A stretch of 42,722 nt of DNA from assembly GCA_017446685.1 (NCBI GenBank), contig JAFSQI010000050.1, positions 1 through 42,722 of the forward strand, read 5' to 3'. This DNA is from Butyrivibrio sp. Its GTDB lineage: Bacteria > Bacillota > Clostridia > Lachnospirales > Lachnospiraceae. Position numbers and translations under genes: made by a program. How positions within the stretch are numbered: the first letter of the stretch is position 1; each line of letters begins with the position of its first letter. Below are positions 1 to 8,859 of this stretch, piece after piece. The notes below the pieces were generated by a model, which saw only the letters and a program-made list of their open reading frames with translations, did no database searches and was not told the origin of the DNA.

Positions 1-18
1 TATTTTCGTCTGCGTCGT

Positions 19-107
19 AATTCATATAGATTCAAATACAAGAACAAGCTTCATTTCAACGTTGTTCAAAGCATTCAGCTTGTTCTTGTATTTTCATCCT
101 ATGAATT
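19..107. repeat. Long imperfect intergenic hairpin
   Basis: A perfect 17-bp inverted repeat (34-50 against 77-93) encloses a 26-nt loop. It is extended outward, after a short internal mismatch, by a second perfect 8-bp pair (AATTCATA at 19-26, TATGAATT at 100-107). There is no T-run after the stem, so it does not look like a classical intrinsic terminator in the plus direction. It could be the end of an upstream transcript or half of a mobile hairpin element. What lies left of position 1 is not visible. Confidence 0.6.
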
Positions 108-118
108 ATCTCCTCGTC

Positions 119-174
119 CGAGAATTGCACATTTATGTCCATTCATATAATCAGGCTGACGACTGAATTGTAAC
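119..174 (+). repeat. Intergenic repeat, copy A
   Basis: This 56-bp stretch aligns with 26288-26344 at roughly 80% identity with a single one-base gap (alignment by eye). Shared blocks are CGAGAA, GCACATTTATGT, TCATATAAT, GGCTGA and a terminal GTAAC. Neither copy codes for protein. Copy A lies upstream of a metal-responsive regulator gene and the other copy lies between csoR and copA. The terminal motif ACTGAATTGTAAC (162-174) resembles the ends of the structured element at 8860-9046. Confidence 0.65.
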
Positions 175-213
175 TTTTTATATCTTTATAATTCTACAAA
201 TAAGAATAAGGTC

Positions 214-242
214 TTGCAAATTTTGGTTGTGTGCAATACAAT
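214..242 (+). promoter_or_regulatory. Sigma-A-type promoter for the DtxR-like gene
   Basis: TTGCAA (214-219) and TACAAT (237-242) are separated by exactly 17 bp. This predicts transcription from about 249 and a leader of about 120 nt before the regulator gene. No other gene lies between. Confidence 0.55.
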
Positions 243-372
243 TATTATAGTGTGTGAGTGCAGTTTAGTATATGCGCACAGAGTTGCGCGAAATATCTTT
301 AAGATGGTATTTGTTTTTTATGTAAATTGGGTGGTTTGTAGATAAAATAATATTGATGAAGGGAGTATGGCA

Positions 373-747
373 ATGCACGAATCCGGTGAAGATTATATAG
401 AGACAATATATTTGTTGAAAAAAAAGAAAGGCTCTGTGCGTTCTATAGACGTGGCAACAGAGTTGAATTTTTCCAGACCAAGTGTTTCAAGAGCTGTCGG
501 CATTCTAAAGGATCAGGGACTCTTAACAGTAGAGGATGACGGAGAACTTGTACTTACTGAAGCCGGACTTAAGACGGCTAAAAGTGTATATGAAAAGCAT
601 ACAAATCTCACAAGATTTTTGATGATGACTGCAGGAGTTGATGAAAAAATAGCTGAGACGGATGCTTGTAGGATAGAGCACATCATTAGTCCTGAGACTT
701 TTAAAGGAATAAAAAAGTATATTAAAGAGCACAAAGAAACAAAATAA
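373..747 (+). CDS. DtxR/MntR-family metal-dependent transcriptional regulator
   Basis: A 124-aa protein with an N-terminal winged helix-turn-helix (about residues 5-62) and a helical metal-binding/dimerisation region. The family represses metal-uptake or other genes when Fe2+ or Mn2+ is bound. Candidate ligands are Asp7 and Glu10 in the DYIE motif, His76, and Cys99, Glu102 and His103 in DACRIEH. Asp7 is MntR-like whereas Cys99 is DtxR-like, so metal preference cannot be read from the motif. The SH3-like third domain of long DtxR proteins is absent, as in MntR. ATG 373 is chosen over ATG 367 because the GGAG at 362-365 is 7 nt from 373 but only 1 nt from 367, and family members commonly begin near this point. 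It is monocistronic, closed by the terminator at 803-826. Confidence 0.88.
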   Translation: MHESGEDYIETIYLLKKKKGSVRSIDVATELNFSRPSVSRAVGILKDQGLLTVEDDGELVLTEAGLKTAKSVYEKHTNLTRFLMMTAGVDEKIAETDACRIEHIISPETFKGIKKYIKEHKETK

Positions 748-802
748 TTTTGTTGCATATTGGACTTCGCATTAATGCAAACATAATAACGTTTAATCAC
801 AG

Positions 803-826
803 AAAGACCACAAAAGTGGTCTTTTT
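803..826 (+). terminator. Intrinsic terminator after the DtxR-like gene
   Basis: A perfect 9-bp stem, AAAGACCAC (803-811) with GTGGTCTTT (816-824), has an AAAA loop and runs into further T residues. Confidence 0.85.
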
Positions 827-921
827 CTATTGGGGATAATATGTTATCATTCTTTCAGCGTTTTTTGAGTAAAGTTATATTCTTAGAGAGAAATATTTAT
901 TATTTTTATTGAGGAAATTAT

Positions 922-2397
922 ATGTTACCGGTTGAATTTTGTGAACGAATGAAGAACTATCTTGGCGAAGAAGAGTTTGATAGCTTCATAAATAGTTTTG
1001 GAGATAACAGCGGGAGATTTCATGCTCTTAGATTTAATCGTCTTAAGGTTACAAGCGGCATAGATGAAAAAATTATTGCCCAATTTGGTTTAAAGGAAAA
1101 AGTTTCATGGGAGAACACGGGTTTTTATTATGACAGTGATATGGCACCTGGAAAAAGTCCATATCACGATGCCGGAGTTTATTATATCCAGGAACCTAGT
1201 GCTATGGCTCCGGTTCATTATCTTGAACCTAAACCTGGTGAAAAGATACTTGATCTTTGTGCAGCACCCGGCGGAAAATCAACTCAGATTGCGACGTCGA
1301 TGAATGGAGAGGGGCTACTTGTTTCAAACGAAATAAACCGCGATAGAGCAAAGATACTTTCTTTGAATGTTGAACGTCTTGGAGTAAAGAACTGTATGGT
1401 TTTAAATGAAACACCTGAGCATCTTTCAGAAGTTTTTGAAGGTTTTTTTGACAAGATACTGGTTGATGCACCTTGCTCAGGTGAAGGAATGTTCAGGAAA
1501 AATGAGATTGCGACATCAGAGTGGAGTCCGGAAAACGTTATAGCATGCGCAAACAGACAGGAAAATATTTTAGATTTTGCTTCAAAGATGCTCTTACCGG
1601 GAGGTACTCTTGTTTATTCGACCTGTACCTTTGCTGCTGATGAAAATGAAGAGAGCATTTTTAAATTTCTTTTAACACATCGTGATTTTCATGTTGAAAA
1701 GGTTCCATTATTTGAAGGAATGGCAAATGCGATGCCTGAACTTATAAGAACCGGTGAAATTCTTAAAGCATATTCGGAAAGCCTGTCAGATGCGGAATTA
1801 ACAGAAGATTTCATGGAGGTCACAAAGAAAGAGGTTTCCAAGGCGATTAGACTTTGGCCTCACAGAATAAAAGGTGAGGGTCACTTTTTATGTGTAATTA
1901 AAAGGGATGGAGAACTGATATCTAATGAAAAAAACGGCTATATTCCCGGTGGAAAAAACACTCCTGCCAAAAAGGAACAAATAAAGATATTTGAAGAGTT
2001 TGCAAAAGAAACTCTTTTAACAGATGGTTTTGATGTGAGTAATATTTTTATGTTTGGAGATCAGATGTATCTTGCTCCTACGCGTATGCCTTCGATAAAG
2101 GGGCTTAAGGTTATGCGTCCGGGGCTTCACCTTGGAACGATAAAAAAAGATAGATTTGAGCCTTCACATGCTCTGGCGCTTGCTTTAAATAAAGAAGAAG
2201 TAAAAGAAAGTTATGATTTTTCAGAAAACTCTGATGAAATAAGGCAGTATCTCAATGGACAGACAATCAGAATCGGTGACAAAAACAAAAGAGGCTGGGG
2301 AATTGTGACCGTTGACGGCTATAGTCTTGGGTGGGTCAAGGCAGCCGCAGGAATGCTGAAAAATCATTATCCCAAGGGACTTAGAATAAATTACTAA
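922..2397 (+). CDS. rsmF: RsmF/NOP2-family rRNA (cytosine-C5) methyltransferase
   Basis: A 491-aa class I SAM-dependent RNA m5C methyltransferase, predicted to act on 16S rRNA in the cytoplasm. The SAM-binding motif LDLCAAPGGKST lies near residue 112. The motif IV cysteine is in VDAPCSGEGMFRKNE and the catalytic motif VI cysteine is in VYSTCTF. The C-terminal third, ending around GWGIVTVDG and LGWVK, matches the PUA-like tail of the RsmF/YebU group rather than the shorter RsmB proteins. A GAGG at 911-914 precedes the ATG. The ABC exporter gene starts 11 bp after the stop codon, so the two are probably co-transcribed. The family call is firm; the exact target cytosine is not shown by the sequence. 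Confidence 0.88.
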   Translation: MLPVEFCERMKNYLGEEEFDSFINSFGDNSGRFHALRFNRLKVTSGIDEKIIAQFGLKEKVSWENTGFYYDSDMAPGKSPYHDAGVYYIQEPSAMAPVHYLEPKPGEKILDLCAAPGGKSTQIATSMNGEGLLVSNEINRDRAKILSLNVERLGVKNCMVLNETPEHLSEVFEGFFDKILVDAPCSGEGMFRKNEIATSEWSPENVIACANRQENILDFASKMLLPGGTLVYSTCTFAADENEESIFKFLLTHRDFHVEKVPLFEGMANAMPELIRTGEILKAYSESLSDAELTEDFMEVTKKEVSKAIRLWPHRIKGEGHFLCVIKRDGELISNEKNGYIPGGKNTPAKKEQIKIFEEFAKETLLTDGFDVSNIFMFGDQMYLAPTRMPSIKGLKVMRPGLHLGTIKKDRFEPSHALALALNKEEVKESYDFSENSDEIRQYLNGQTIRIGDKNKRGWGIVTVDGYSLGWVKAAAGMLKNHYPKGLRINY

Positions 2398-2408
2398 GAG
2401 GTTATATT

Positions 2409-4142
2409 GTGAGAAAATTATTGATATTTTTGAAAGAATATAAAAAAGAGACATTTTTAGGACCGCTTTTTAAACTATTGGAAGCATCATTTGAACTTAT
2501 GGTTCCACTTGTAATTGCTTCAATGATTGACAAAGGAATTGCATTTGGAGACAAAAGCTATGTAATAAAGATGTGCCTTATATTATTGCTTTTATGTGTT
2601 GTAGGCTTTTTTAGCGCCATAACTGCACAATACTTTGCGGCTAAGGCAGCTGCAGGTTTTGCTGCAAAAGTTAAAAGAGCTCTTTTTGACAATATTCAGA
2701 AGCTTTCATTTTCAGATATGGATAGTGTCGGCACATCTACGATGATAACCCGAATGACCAGTGACATAAATCAGGTTCAGCAGGGCGTTAACATGACAAT
2801 AAGACTTCTTTTAAGGTCGCCTTTTGTTGTGTTTGGTGCAATGGTAATGGCTTTTACGATTAATGTCAGACAGGCTCTGATTTTCCTTGTTACAATCATT
2901 GTTCTTTTCGTGGTTGTTGGTGTGATAATGGGATGGAGCATTCCGCAGTACGGAAAGATTCAGGGAGGTCTTGACGTTCTTTTAAGGCTCACAAGAGAAA
3001 ATCATTCCGGAGTTCGTGTAATAAGGGCTTTCGGACTTGAAGAGCAGGAAAAGAGAAATTTTAATGAGTCAAATGATAAACTTATGTCTTTTCAGAAGTT
3101 TGTCGGAAATGTCACAGCCCTCATGAATCCTGTAACATATGCAATTCTTAATCTTGCAGTTGCTTATCTTATTTACAGAGGAGCTTTTTATGTCAATTCA
3201 GGTGAGCTCACTCAGGGACAGATGGTTGCTCTTTATAATTACATGTCACAGATTCTTATTGAGCTGATTAAATTTGCCAACCTAATTCTCACTATTACCA
3301 AGGCTATTGCATCCGGAAATCGTGTTCAGGAGCTTTTGGAATTAAAATCCTCAATGGTAGATGGCAATAAAGCTTATCATCAGGGTAAAGATGAAGATTT
3401 TATCGTGTTTGATAATGTTTCAATGAGATATCAGGGAGACAATGAGGATAGTTTAAAAGATATAAGTTTTACAGCCAAAAAAGGTGAAAAGATTGGAATT
3501 ATAGGAGGAACAGGTAGTGGAAAGAGTACTCTTGTAAATCTAATTCCCAGATTTTATGATGTTACACAGGGAAAAGTTCTAATTGGCGGAGAAGATGTAA
3601 GAGAGTATAAGCTGGATACATTCAGGGAAAAAATAGGAGTAGTTCCGCAGAAAGCTGTTCTTTTTCACGGATCTATAAGAGATAATATGAAGTGGGGCAA
3701 GGCGGATGCTTCTGATGAAGAGATAAATAAGGCGCTGGAGATAGCTCAGGCAAAAGAAGTGGTTGACAGTAAAGAAAACGGTCTTGACTATGAGGTCTCT
3801 CAGGGCGGAAAGAATTTTTCAGGTGGACAAAAGCAGAGGCTTACAATCGCCAGAGCACTTGTTAGAAAACCAGATATTCTGATACTTGATGACAGCGCAT
3901 CTGCATTAGACTATCTTACTGATAAAAATCTTAGAAAAGCTATTGCAGGTATGGATAATCCACCGACTACATTTATTGTGTCACAAAGAACATCGGCTGT
4001 TCTTGACTGCGATAAGATTATTGTTCTTGATAATGGTCAGGTTGCCGGAATTGGTACACATGACAAACTCCTTTCCGAGTGCGAACTGTACAAGGAAATC
4101 TATGATTCACAGTTTAAAAAAGAGGGAGGAGATGCAGTATGA
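2409..4142 (+). CDS. ABC exporter half-transporter, degenerate NBD subunit
   Basis: A 577-aa protein with six predicted membrane helices (about residues 15-310) followed by one nucleotide-binding domain. Walker A is GGTGSGKST and the signature is FSGGQ. Walker B reads LILDD, with Asp in place of the catalytic Glu, and the H-loop His is replaced by Gln in FIVSQRTS. These changes mark the degenerate-site partner of TM287/288- or BmrCD-type heterodimeric exporters. The start is GTG, with AGAGG a few bases upstream. The stop codon overlaps the next start in ATGA, implying translational coupling to the catalytic partner. The substrate is unknown; drug, peptide or lipid export are all possible. Confidence 0.92.
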   Translation: MRKLLIFLKEYKKETFLGPLFKLLEASFELMVPLVIASMIDKGIAFGDKSYVIKMCLILLLLCVVGFFSAITAQYFAAKAAAGFAAKVKRALFDNIQKLSFSDMDSVGTSTMITRMTSDINQVQQGVNMTIRLLLRSPFVVFGAMVMAFTINVRQALIFLVTIIVLFVVVGVIMGWSIPQYGKIQGGLDVLLRLTRENHSGVRVIRAFGLEEQEKRNFNESNDKLMSFQKFVGNVTALMNPVTYAILNLAVAYLIYRGAFYVNSGELTQGQMVALYNYMSQILIELIKFANLILTITKAIASGNRVQELLELKSSMVDGNKAYHQGKDEDFIVFDNVSMRYQGDNEDSLKDISFTAKKGEKIGIIGGTGSGKSTLVNLIPRFYDVTQGKVLIGGEDVREYKLDTFREKIGVVPQKAVLFHGSIRDNMKWGKADASDEEINKALEIAQAKEVVDSKENGLDYEVSQGGKNFSGGQKQRLTIARALVRKPDILILDDSASALDYLTDKNLRKAIAGMDNPPTTFIVSQRTSAVLDCDKIIVLDNGQVAGIGTHDKLLSECELYKEIYDSQFKKEGGDAV

Positions 4143-5869
4143 AAAAAGGAACTTTAAAAAAGGTATTGAAATATACCGGAAGATATAAGATACTTATTTT
4201 CTTGTCTTTGGTTTTGGCAGTTATAACAGCTCTTTTGTCATTGTATGTACCAATACTTGCAGGTGGGGCAGTTGACTGCCTTATAGGGACAAATGAAGTT
4301 GATTTTGTGAAGGTTTTCGGTCTCCTTGGTCAAATGGCTGTGATTGTCATTGCTATTTCTGTAATGCAGTGGCTTATGAACAAGGCTAATAACATGATAA
4401 CCTTTCAGGTAGTTCGAGATGTTAGAAAAGAAGCTTTTGAAAAGCTGCAGAAGCTTCCATTTGAATATCTTGATTCAAAGCAGACAGGAGATATTGTAAA
4501 TAGAATCATCTCAGACGTGGATTTGTTCTCAGACGGTCTTTTAATGGGATTTACACAGCTATTTACAGGAATAGTTACAATAGTCGGAACACTGCTTTTT
4601 ATGTTTTACCTTGATTTCAAGATTGCACTTGTAGTTGTTGTTCTTACACCTATTTCGCTGTTTGTTGCTAAGTTTATCGCATCTAAGAGCTTTGTACTCT
4701 TTAAGAAGCAGAGTGAGGCTAGATCTGACCAGACTGCATTTGTGGATGAGATGATTGGAAATTTATCGGTTGTCAAAGCCTTCGCACATGAAGATGAGAA
4801 CATGGAGTATTTTGAGAAGATAAATGACAGACTTGAGAAGACGAGTGTAAAGGCTACATTTTTCTCATCTCTTACCAATCCAAGCACCAGATTTGTCAAT
4901 AATTTTGTTTATGCAGCAGTAGCTCTTTTTGGTGCATTTGCCTGCATAGCTGGAGGAATGAGTGTTGGAGAACTTACTATTTTCCTAAGTTATGCCAATC
5001 AGTATACCAAGCCTTTCAATGAGATTTCCGGTGTAGTAACCGAGCTTCAAAATGCACTTGCCTGCGCTGAAAGGGTATTCAGTCTCATAGAGGAGATACC
5101 GGAGGCTTCTGACAATGTGAAAGCACCGGTTGATTTTAGAGCCGAGGGCAAAGTAACATTAAATGATGTTTCATTTTCCTATGATAAGAGCAAAAAACTC
5201 ATTGAAAATCTTAATCTTGATATAAAGAGCGGTCAGAGAATTGCTATAGTCGGACCTACAGGAAGCGGAAAGACAACACTTATAAATCTGCTTATGCGCT
5301 TTTATGATGTTGATAGCGGAAGTATCAGCATTGATGGAATAGATATTAGAGATCTTAAAAGAGCTGATCTTAGAAACAACTATGGAATGGTACTCCAGGA
5401 AACCTGGCTTAGATATGGAACTGTAAGAGATAATATTACTCTGGGAAGAAAAGATTTCACGGATGAAGAGATAATTGAGGCTGCGAAGGCTGCCCATGCG
5501 CATAGCTTTATAAAGAGACTTCCTAAGGGGTATGACACAGTAATTTCTGAAAACGGTGGAAATCTTTCGCAGGGGCAGAAACAGCTTCTTTGTATTACAA
5601 GAGTCATGCTTCACATACCGCCTATGCTGATACTTGATGAAGCTACATCTTCAATTGATACCAGCACTGAGATCAGGATACAAAAGGCATTTAACCGTAT
5701 GATGAAGGGAAGGACAAGTTTCATCGTTGCCCACAGGCTTTCAACAATAAGAGAAGCAGATGTTATCCTTGTTATGAAGGATGGTCATATTATTGAGCAG
5801 GGCAATCACGAGCAGCTTCTGGCAAAGGGCGGATTTTATAATAAACTTTACAATTCGCAATTTGCGTAA
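4139..5869 (+). CDS. ABC exporter half-transporter, catalytic NBD subunit
   Basis: A 576-aa partner of the preceding gene with the same membrane-domain plus NBD layout. Walker A is GPTGSGKTT, Walker B is LILDEATSS with the catalytic Glu present, and the H-loop is VAHRLSTI. Its signature is LSQGQ instead of LSGGQ. In a heterodimer this pairs the poor signature with the partner's defective Walker B and H-loop (degenerate site). This protein's intact Walker motifs pair with the partner's FSGGQ (consensus site). The two deviations are therefore complementary, as expected for asymmetric exporters. No terminator is obvious in the 86 bp that follow. Confidence 0.92.
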   Translation: MKKGTLKKVLKYTGRYKILIFLSLVLAVITALLSLYVPILAGGAVDCLIGTNEVDFVKVFGLLGQMAVIVIAISVMQWLMNKANNMITFQVVRDVRKEAFEKLQKLPFEYLDSKQTGDIVNRIISDVDLFSDGLLMGFTQLFTGIVTIVGTLLFMFYLDFKIALVVVVLTPISLFVAKFIASKSFVLFKKQSEARSDQTAFVDEMIGNLSVVKAFAHEDENMEYFEKINDRLEKTSVKATFFSSLTNPSTRFVNNFVYAAVALFGAFACIAGGMSVGELTIFLSYANQYTKPFNEISGVVTELQNALACAERVFSLIEEIPEASDNVKAPVDFRAEGKVTLNDVSFSYDKSKKLIENLNLDIKSGQRIAIVGPTGSGKTTLINLLMRFYDVDSGSISIDGIDIRDLKRADLRNNYGMVLQETWLRYGTVRDNITLGRKDFTDEEIIEAAKAAHAHSFIKRLPKGYDTVISENGGNLSQGQKQLLCITRVMLHIPPMLILDEATSSIDTSTEIRIQKAFNRMMKGRTSFIVAHRLSTIREADVILVMKDGHIIEQGNHEQLLAKGGFYNKLYNSQFA

Positions 5870-5955
5870 AAAAGTAACTATATTTATGATGTATTATAAT
5901 TACTGTTCAAACATAAAATGTTTCAGTAGTGTAGTTTGGAGTAGATTTACAAAAA

Positions 5956-7095
5956 ATGTATTCAGTAGAAATAGAAAAAATGATGTCTGATGACAGAGAC
6001 AAGCTTGTCATCGATATTAGAGAAGAAAAAGATTTTGTTAAAAATTCATATCCGGGAGCAGTCAATATTTTTTGGCAGGAATTTGATGCGCATAAAGATG
6101 AGCTTCCTAAGGATAAGCCGATTTATCTTATTTGCTATACGGGTAAGCATTCTATAGATATTTGCGAGGAATATGCGCCGCAGGGCTATGAAATATATAG
6201 TATTGAGGGCGGAATTTACAGCTATATCCGCGTTCAGATGGAAAATGTTGATAATGAGGCTGCAAATGAGCGTGCTAAAGAGATTGAACATAGCATAATC
6301 AAGAAGTTCAGAAAAGAGACCTGGTGCAAATTTACTAAAGCCATCAATACATATGAGATGATAAAAGATGGCGACAAAATAGCAGTATGTATTTCCGGAG
6401 GAAAAGATTCCATGCTGATGGCTAAGCTTTTCCAGGAGCTATCAAGACATGGACATAAGAATTTTGAAGTGGTTTATCTTGTGATGAATCCGGGATACAA
6501 TGACCTGAATTATACTACAATTCTTAACAATGCCAGGATTATGGATATTCCTATTACCGTATTTGAGTCGGATATCTTTGATATTGTTGACAGAGAAGAG
6601 GATGGCTCACCGTGTTATCTTTGTGCCAGAATGAGAAGAGGAGCTCTTTACAGTAAAGCAAAAGAGCTTGGTTGCAACAAGATAGCACTTGGTCATCACT
6701 ATGATGATGTTATTGAGACGGTTATGATGGGAATGCTGTACGGCGGTCAGATACAGACTATGATGCCTAAGCTTCACAGCACCAATTTTGAGGAAATGGA
6801 ACTTATCAGACCTCTTTATCTTATAAGAGAAGAAGATATAAAGAAGTGGATGAATTATAACAATCTTACCTTTATTCAGTGTGCCTGCAGACTTACTGAG
6901 AGCTGTGCAAGCTGCGGAGGCACTGAGAAGGGAAGTAAAAGGGCAGAGATCAAGCAGCTTATTTCCGAGCTTCGCCAGAGAAGTCCGTTTATTGAAGCAA
7001 ATATTTTTAAAAGTGTGGAAAACGTGCATCTTAATGCAATAATATGTTATAAAGATAAAGATGGAAAAAGACATCATTTCTTGGATGAATATTGA
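5956..7095 (+). CDS. Rhodanese-TtcA-like fusion, putative tRNA thiolation enzyme
   Basis: A 379-aa two-domain protein. Residues 1 to about 95 form a rhodanese domain with the active-site loop CYTGKHS (Cys60), able in this family to carry a persulfide. Residues from about 130 form an N-type ATP pyrophosphatase domain with the PP-loop SGGKDS at 147-152. TtcA-like CxxC motifs follow (CYLCARMRRG, then CASCGGTEKGSKR). TtcA makes 2-thiocytidine at position 32 of tRNA using ATP and an Fe-S cluster. Fusing a sulfur carrier to the thiolase would supply sulfur in cis. ATG 5956 is kept because the rhodanese domain begins immediately (YSVEIEKM), although the GGAG upstream is about 14 nt away. Target tRNA and base are inferred from the family only. 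Confidence 0.85.
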   Translation: MYSVEIEKMMSDDRDKLVIDIREEKDFVKNSYPGAVNIFWQEFDAHKDELPKDKPIYLICYTGKHSIDICEEYAPQGYEIYSIEGGIYSYIRVQMENVDNEAANERAKEIEHSIIKKFRKETWCKFTKAINTYEMIKDGDKIAVCISGGKDSMLMAKLFQELSRHGHKNFEVVYLVMNPGYNDLNYTTILNNARIMDIPITVFESDIFDIVDREEDGSPCYLCARMRRGALYSKAKELGCNKIALGHHYDDVIETVMMGMLYGGQIQTMMPKLHSTNFEEMELIRPLYLIREEDIKKWMNYNNLTFIQCACRLTESCASCGGTEKGSKRAEIKQLISELRQRSPFIEANIFKSVENVHLNAIICYKDKDGKRHHFLDEY

Positions 7096-7120
7096 TATAG
7101 TGGTAAAAAAGACACATAAT

Positions 7121-7146
7121 AATAGATATTATAGGGAGTATCTATT
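7121..7146. other. Inverted repeat before the pyrophosphatase gene
   Basis: AATAGATA (7121-7128) and TATCTATT (7139-7146) form a perfect 8-bp inverted repeat with a 10-nt centre, 22 bp before the next start codon. No T-run follows. An operator or mRNA hairpin is possible; nothing identifies its partner. Confidence 0.35.
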
Positions 7147-7167
7147 GGTTTTATAAGGGAGAATAAA

Positions 7168-8814
7168 ATGGCAGAACAGAAAAGACCGGTGATCGTAATT
7201 GGTCATAAAAATCCGGATACTGATTCGATTTGCGCGGCGATTACTTATGCAAATCTGAAAAACAAAATTACAGGGGATGATTATATTGCCTGCAGAGCAG
7301 GTCACCTTAACGAGGAGACGCAGTTTGTATTATCACATTTTGATGTGGCGGTTCCTTCATACATTAAGGATGTCAGGACTCAGGTAAGAGATATGGAAAT
7401 CAGGATGCTTGATGGAACTTCAAGCAAGCTTTCATTAAAAAATGCCTGGTCAAAGATGCGAGATGCCGGAGTTGTAACCTTGTGCGTTACAGAAAATGAC
7501 GAACTTACAGGTATTGTGACAACTAATGATATTGTTGAGACTTATATGGATGTTATTGACCCGGGAATTCTTTCACAGGCACATACAAGTTACAGCAATA
7601 TTGTTGAAACCTTGGACGGCAAACTTATCGTCGGAGAGATAGAAGATGTTCTTGAAAAGGGGAAGGTTGTCATTGCAGCAGCAAGTCCGGATATGATGGA
7701 AAACCTCATAGAAGAGGGCGATGTTGTAATCCTTGGAAATCGTTATGAAACTCAGCTTTGTGCAATCGAGATGAACGCCGGATGTATAATAGTATGTGAA
7801 GGCGCTGAAGTGGCAAAGACCATTCAGGCTCAGGCAAGAGAACATGGAACCAAGATAATTACTACACCACATGATACTTTTGTAGTTGCAAGACTTATAA
7901 ACCAGAGTATGCCGATAGAGCATGTCATGAAAAAAGACGGTCTTGTATGTTTCCATATGGATGATTATATTGAGGACATTCAGGATGTTATGGCTCAGAT
8001 GAGACACAGATATTTCCCTGTGCTTGATAAAAATGAGCATTACATCGGTATGATCAGCCGAAGAAACTTCCTTGGTGCCAAGAAAAAGCAGCTCATTCTC
8101 GTTGACCACAATGAAAAAAATCAGGCTGTAAACGGAGCAGATGCTGCAGATATACTTGAAATTATTGACCATCACAGGCTCGGCACTATTGAGACAGCAG
8201 GCCCTGTATTTTTCAGAAATCAGCCCCTTGGCTCAACCTGTACAATTATTTATCTTATGTACAAGGAATATGGAGTAGAAATCGACAAGACTATTGCAGG
8301 TCTTTTACTGGCAGCAATATTGTCTGATACTCTTATGTTCCGATCACCTACCTGCACGAATGTGGATAGAAAGGCAGGAGAGGAGCTTGCCGGAATTGCC
8401 GGTGTGGACTATGAAGAGTTTGCAAAAGAGATGTTCCATGCAGGATCAAATCTTAGTGGAAAGACAGCAAAAGAAATATTGCATCAGGATTTCAAGAAAT
8501 TTACTGTAGATGATCTTACTATAGGAATAGGTCAGATCAATTCCATGAGTGCTGAGGAACTTGCAGAGATCAAATCAAAGATCATGCCGCAGCTTGAAGA
8601 AGTTTCCGGTGAAGATGGACTTGATATGCTGTTCTTCATGCTCACTGATATTATTGATGAATCATCAGAGGTTGTATTTGCAGGCGCTAAAGCACAGCAT
8701 ACGCTGGGAAGTGCCTTTGGAATAACAGTAGAGGGCGACAGTGCTTTACTTCCTGGAGTTGTATCCAGAAAGAAGCAGCTTCTTCCTTCTATAGTCGAAA
8801 CAATTCAGCAATAA
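7168..8814 (+). CDS. Family II manganese-dependent inorganic pyrophosphatase with CBS-DRTGG insert
   Basis: A 548-aa DHH-superfamily phosphatase that hydrolyses pyrophosphate to phosphate in the cytoplasm. The N-terminal motif GHKNPDTDSICAAI and the split motifs LVDHN and IDHHRLG give the metal ligands. The C-terminal DHHA2 part contains SRKKQ, the substrate-binding signature. Between about residues 70 and 300 lie two CBS segments flanking a DRTGG-like region. In clostridial CBS-PPases this insert senses adenine nucleotides (AMP/ADP inhibit) and diadenosine polyphosphates. The length matches the CBS-DRTGG subclass; simple family II enzymes have about 310 residues. The ATG is preceded by AAGGGAG. 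It appears to be transcribed alone. Confidence 0.92.
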   Translation: MAEQKRPVIVIGHKNPDTDSICAAITYANLKNKITGDDYIACRAGHLNEETQFVLSHFDVAVPSYIKDVRTQVRDMEIRMLDGTSSKLSLKNAWSKMRDAGVVTLCVTENDELTGIVTTNDIVETYMDVIDPGILSQAHTSYSNIVETLDGKLIVGEIEDVLEKGKVVIAAASPDMMENLIEEGDVVILGNRYETQLCAIEMNAGCIIVCEGAEVAKTIQAQAREHGTKIITTPHDTFVVARLINQSMPIEHVMKKDGLVCFHMDDYIEDIQDVMAQMRHRYFPVLDKNEHYIGMISRRNFLGAKKKQLILVDHNEKNQAVNGADAADILEIIDHHRLGTIETAGPVFFRNQPLGSTCTIIYLMYKEYGVEIDKTIAGLLLAAILSDTLMFRSPTCTNVDRKAGEELAGIAGVDYEEFAKEMFHAGSNLSGKTAKEILHQDFKKFTVDDLTIGIGQINSMSAEELAEIKSKIMPQLEEVSGEDGLDMLFFMLTDIIDESSEVVFAGAKAQHTLGSAFGITVEGDSALLPGVVSRKKQLLPSIVETIQQ

Positions 8815-8859
8815 AAGGTAGTTTACTTGTAACAGAAATGCGCAATAAAGTAAATTATG

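Noticed and set aside
5870-5955. Riboswitch in the gap before the rhodanese-TtcA gene
   Set aside because: Only a short inverted GAACAGTA-type motif is visible; no known riboswitch core could be recognised.
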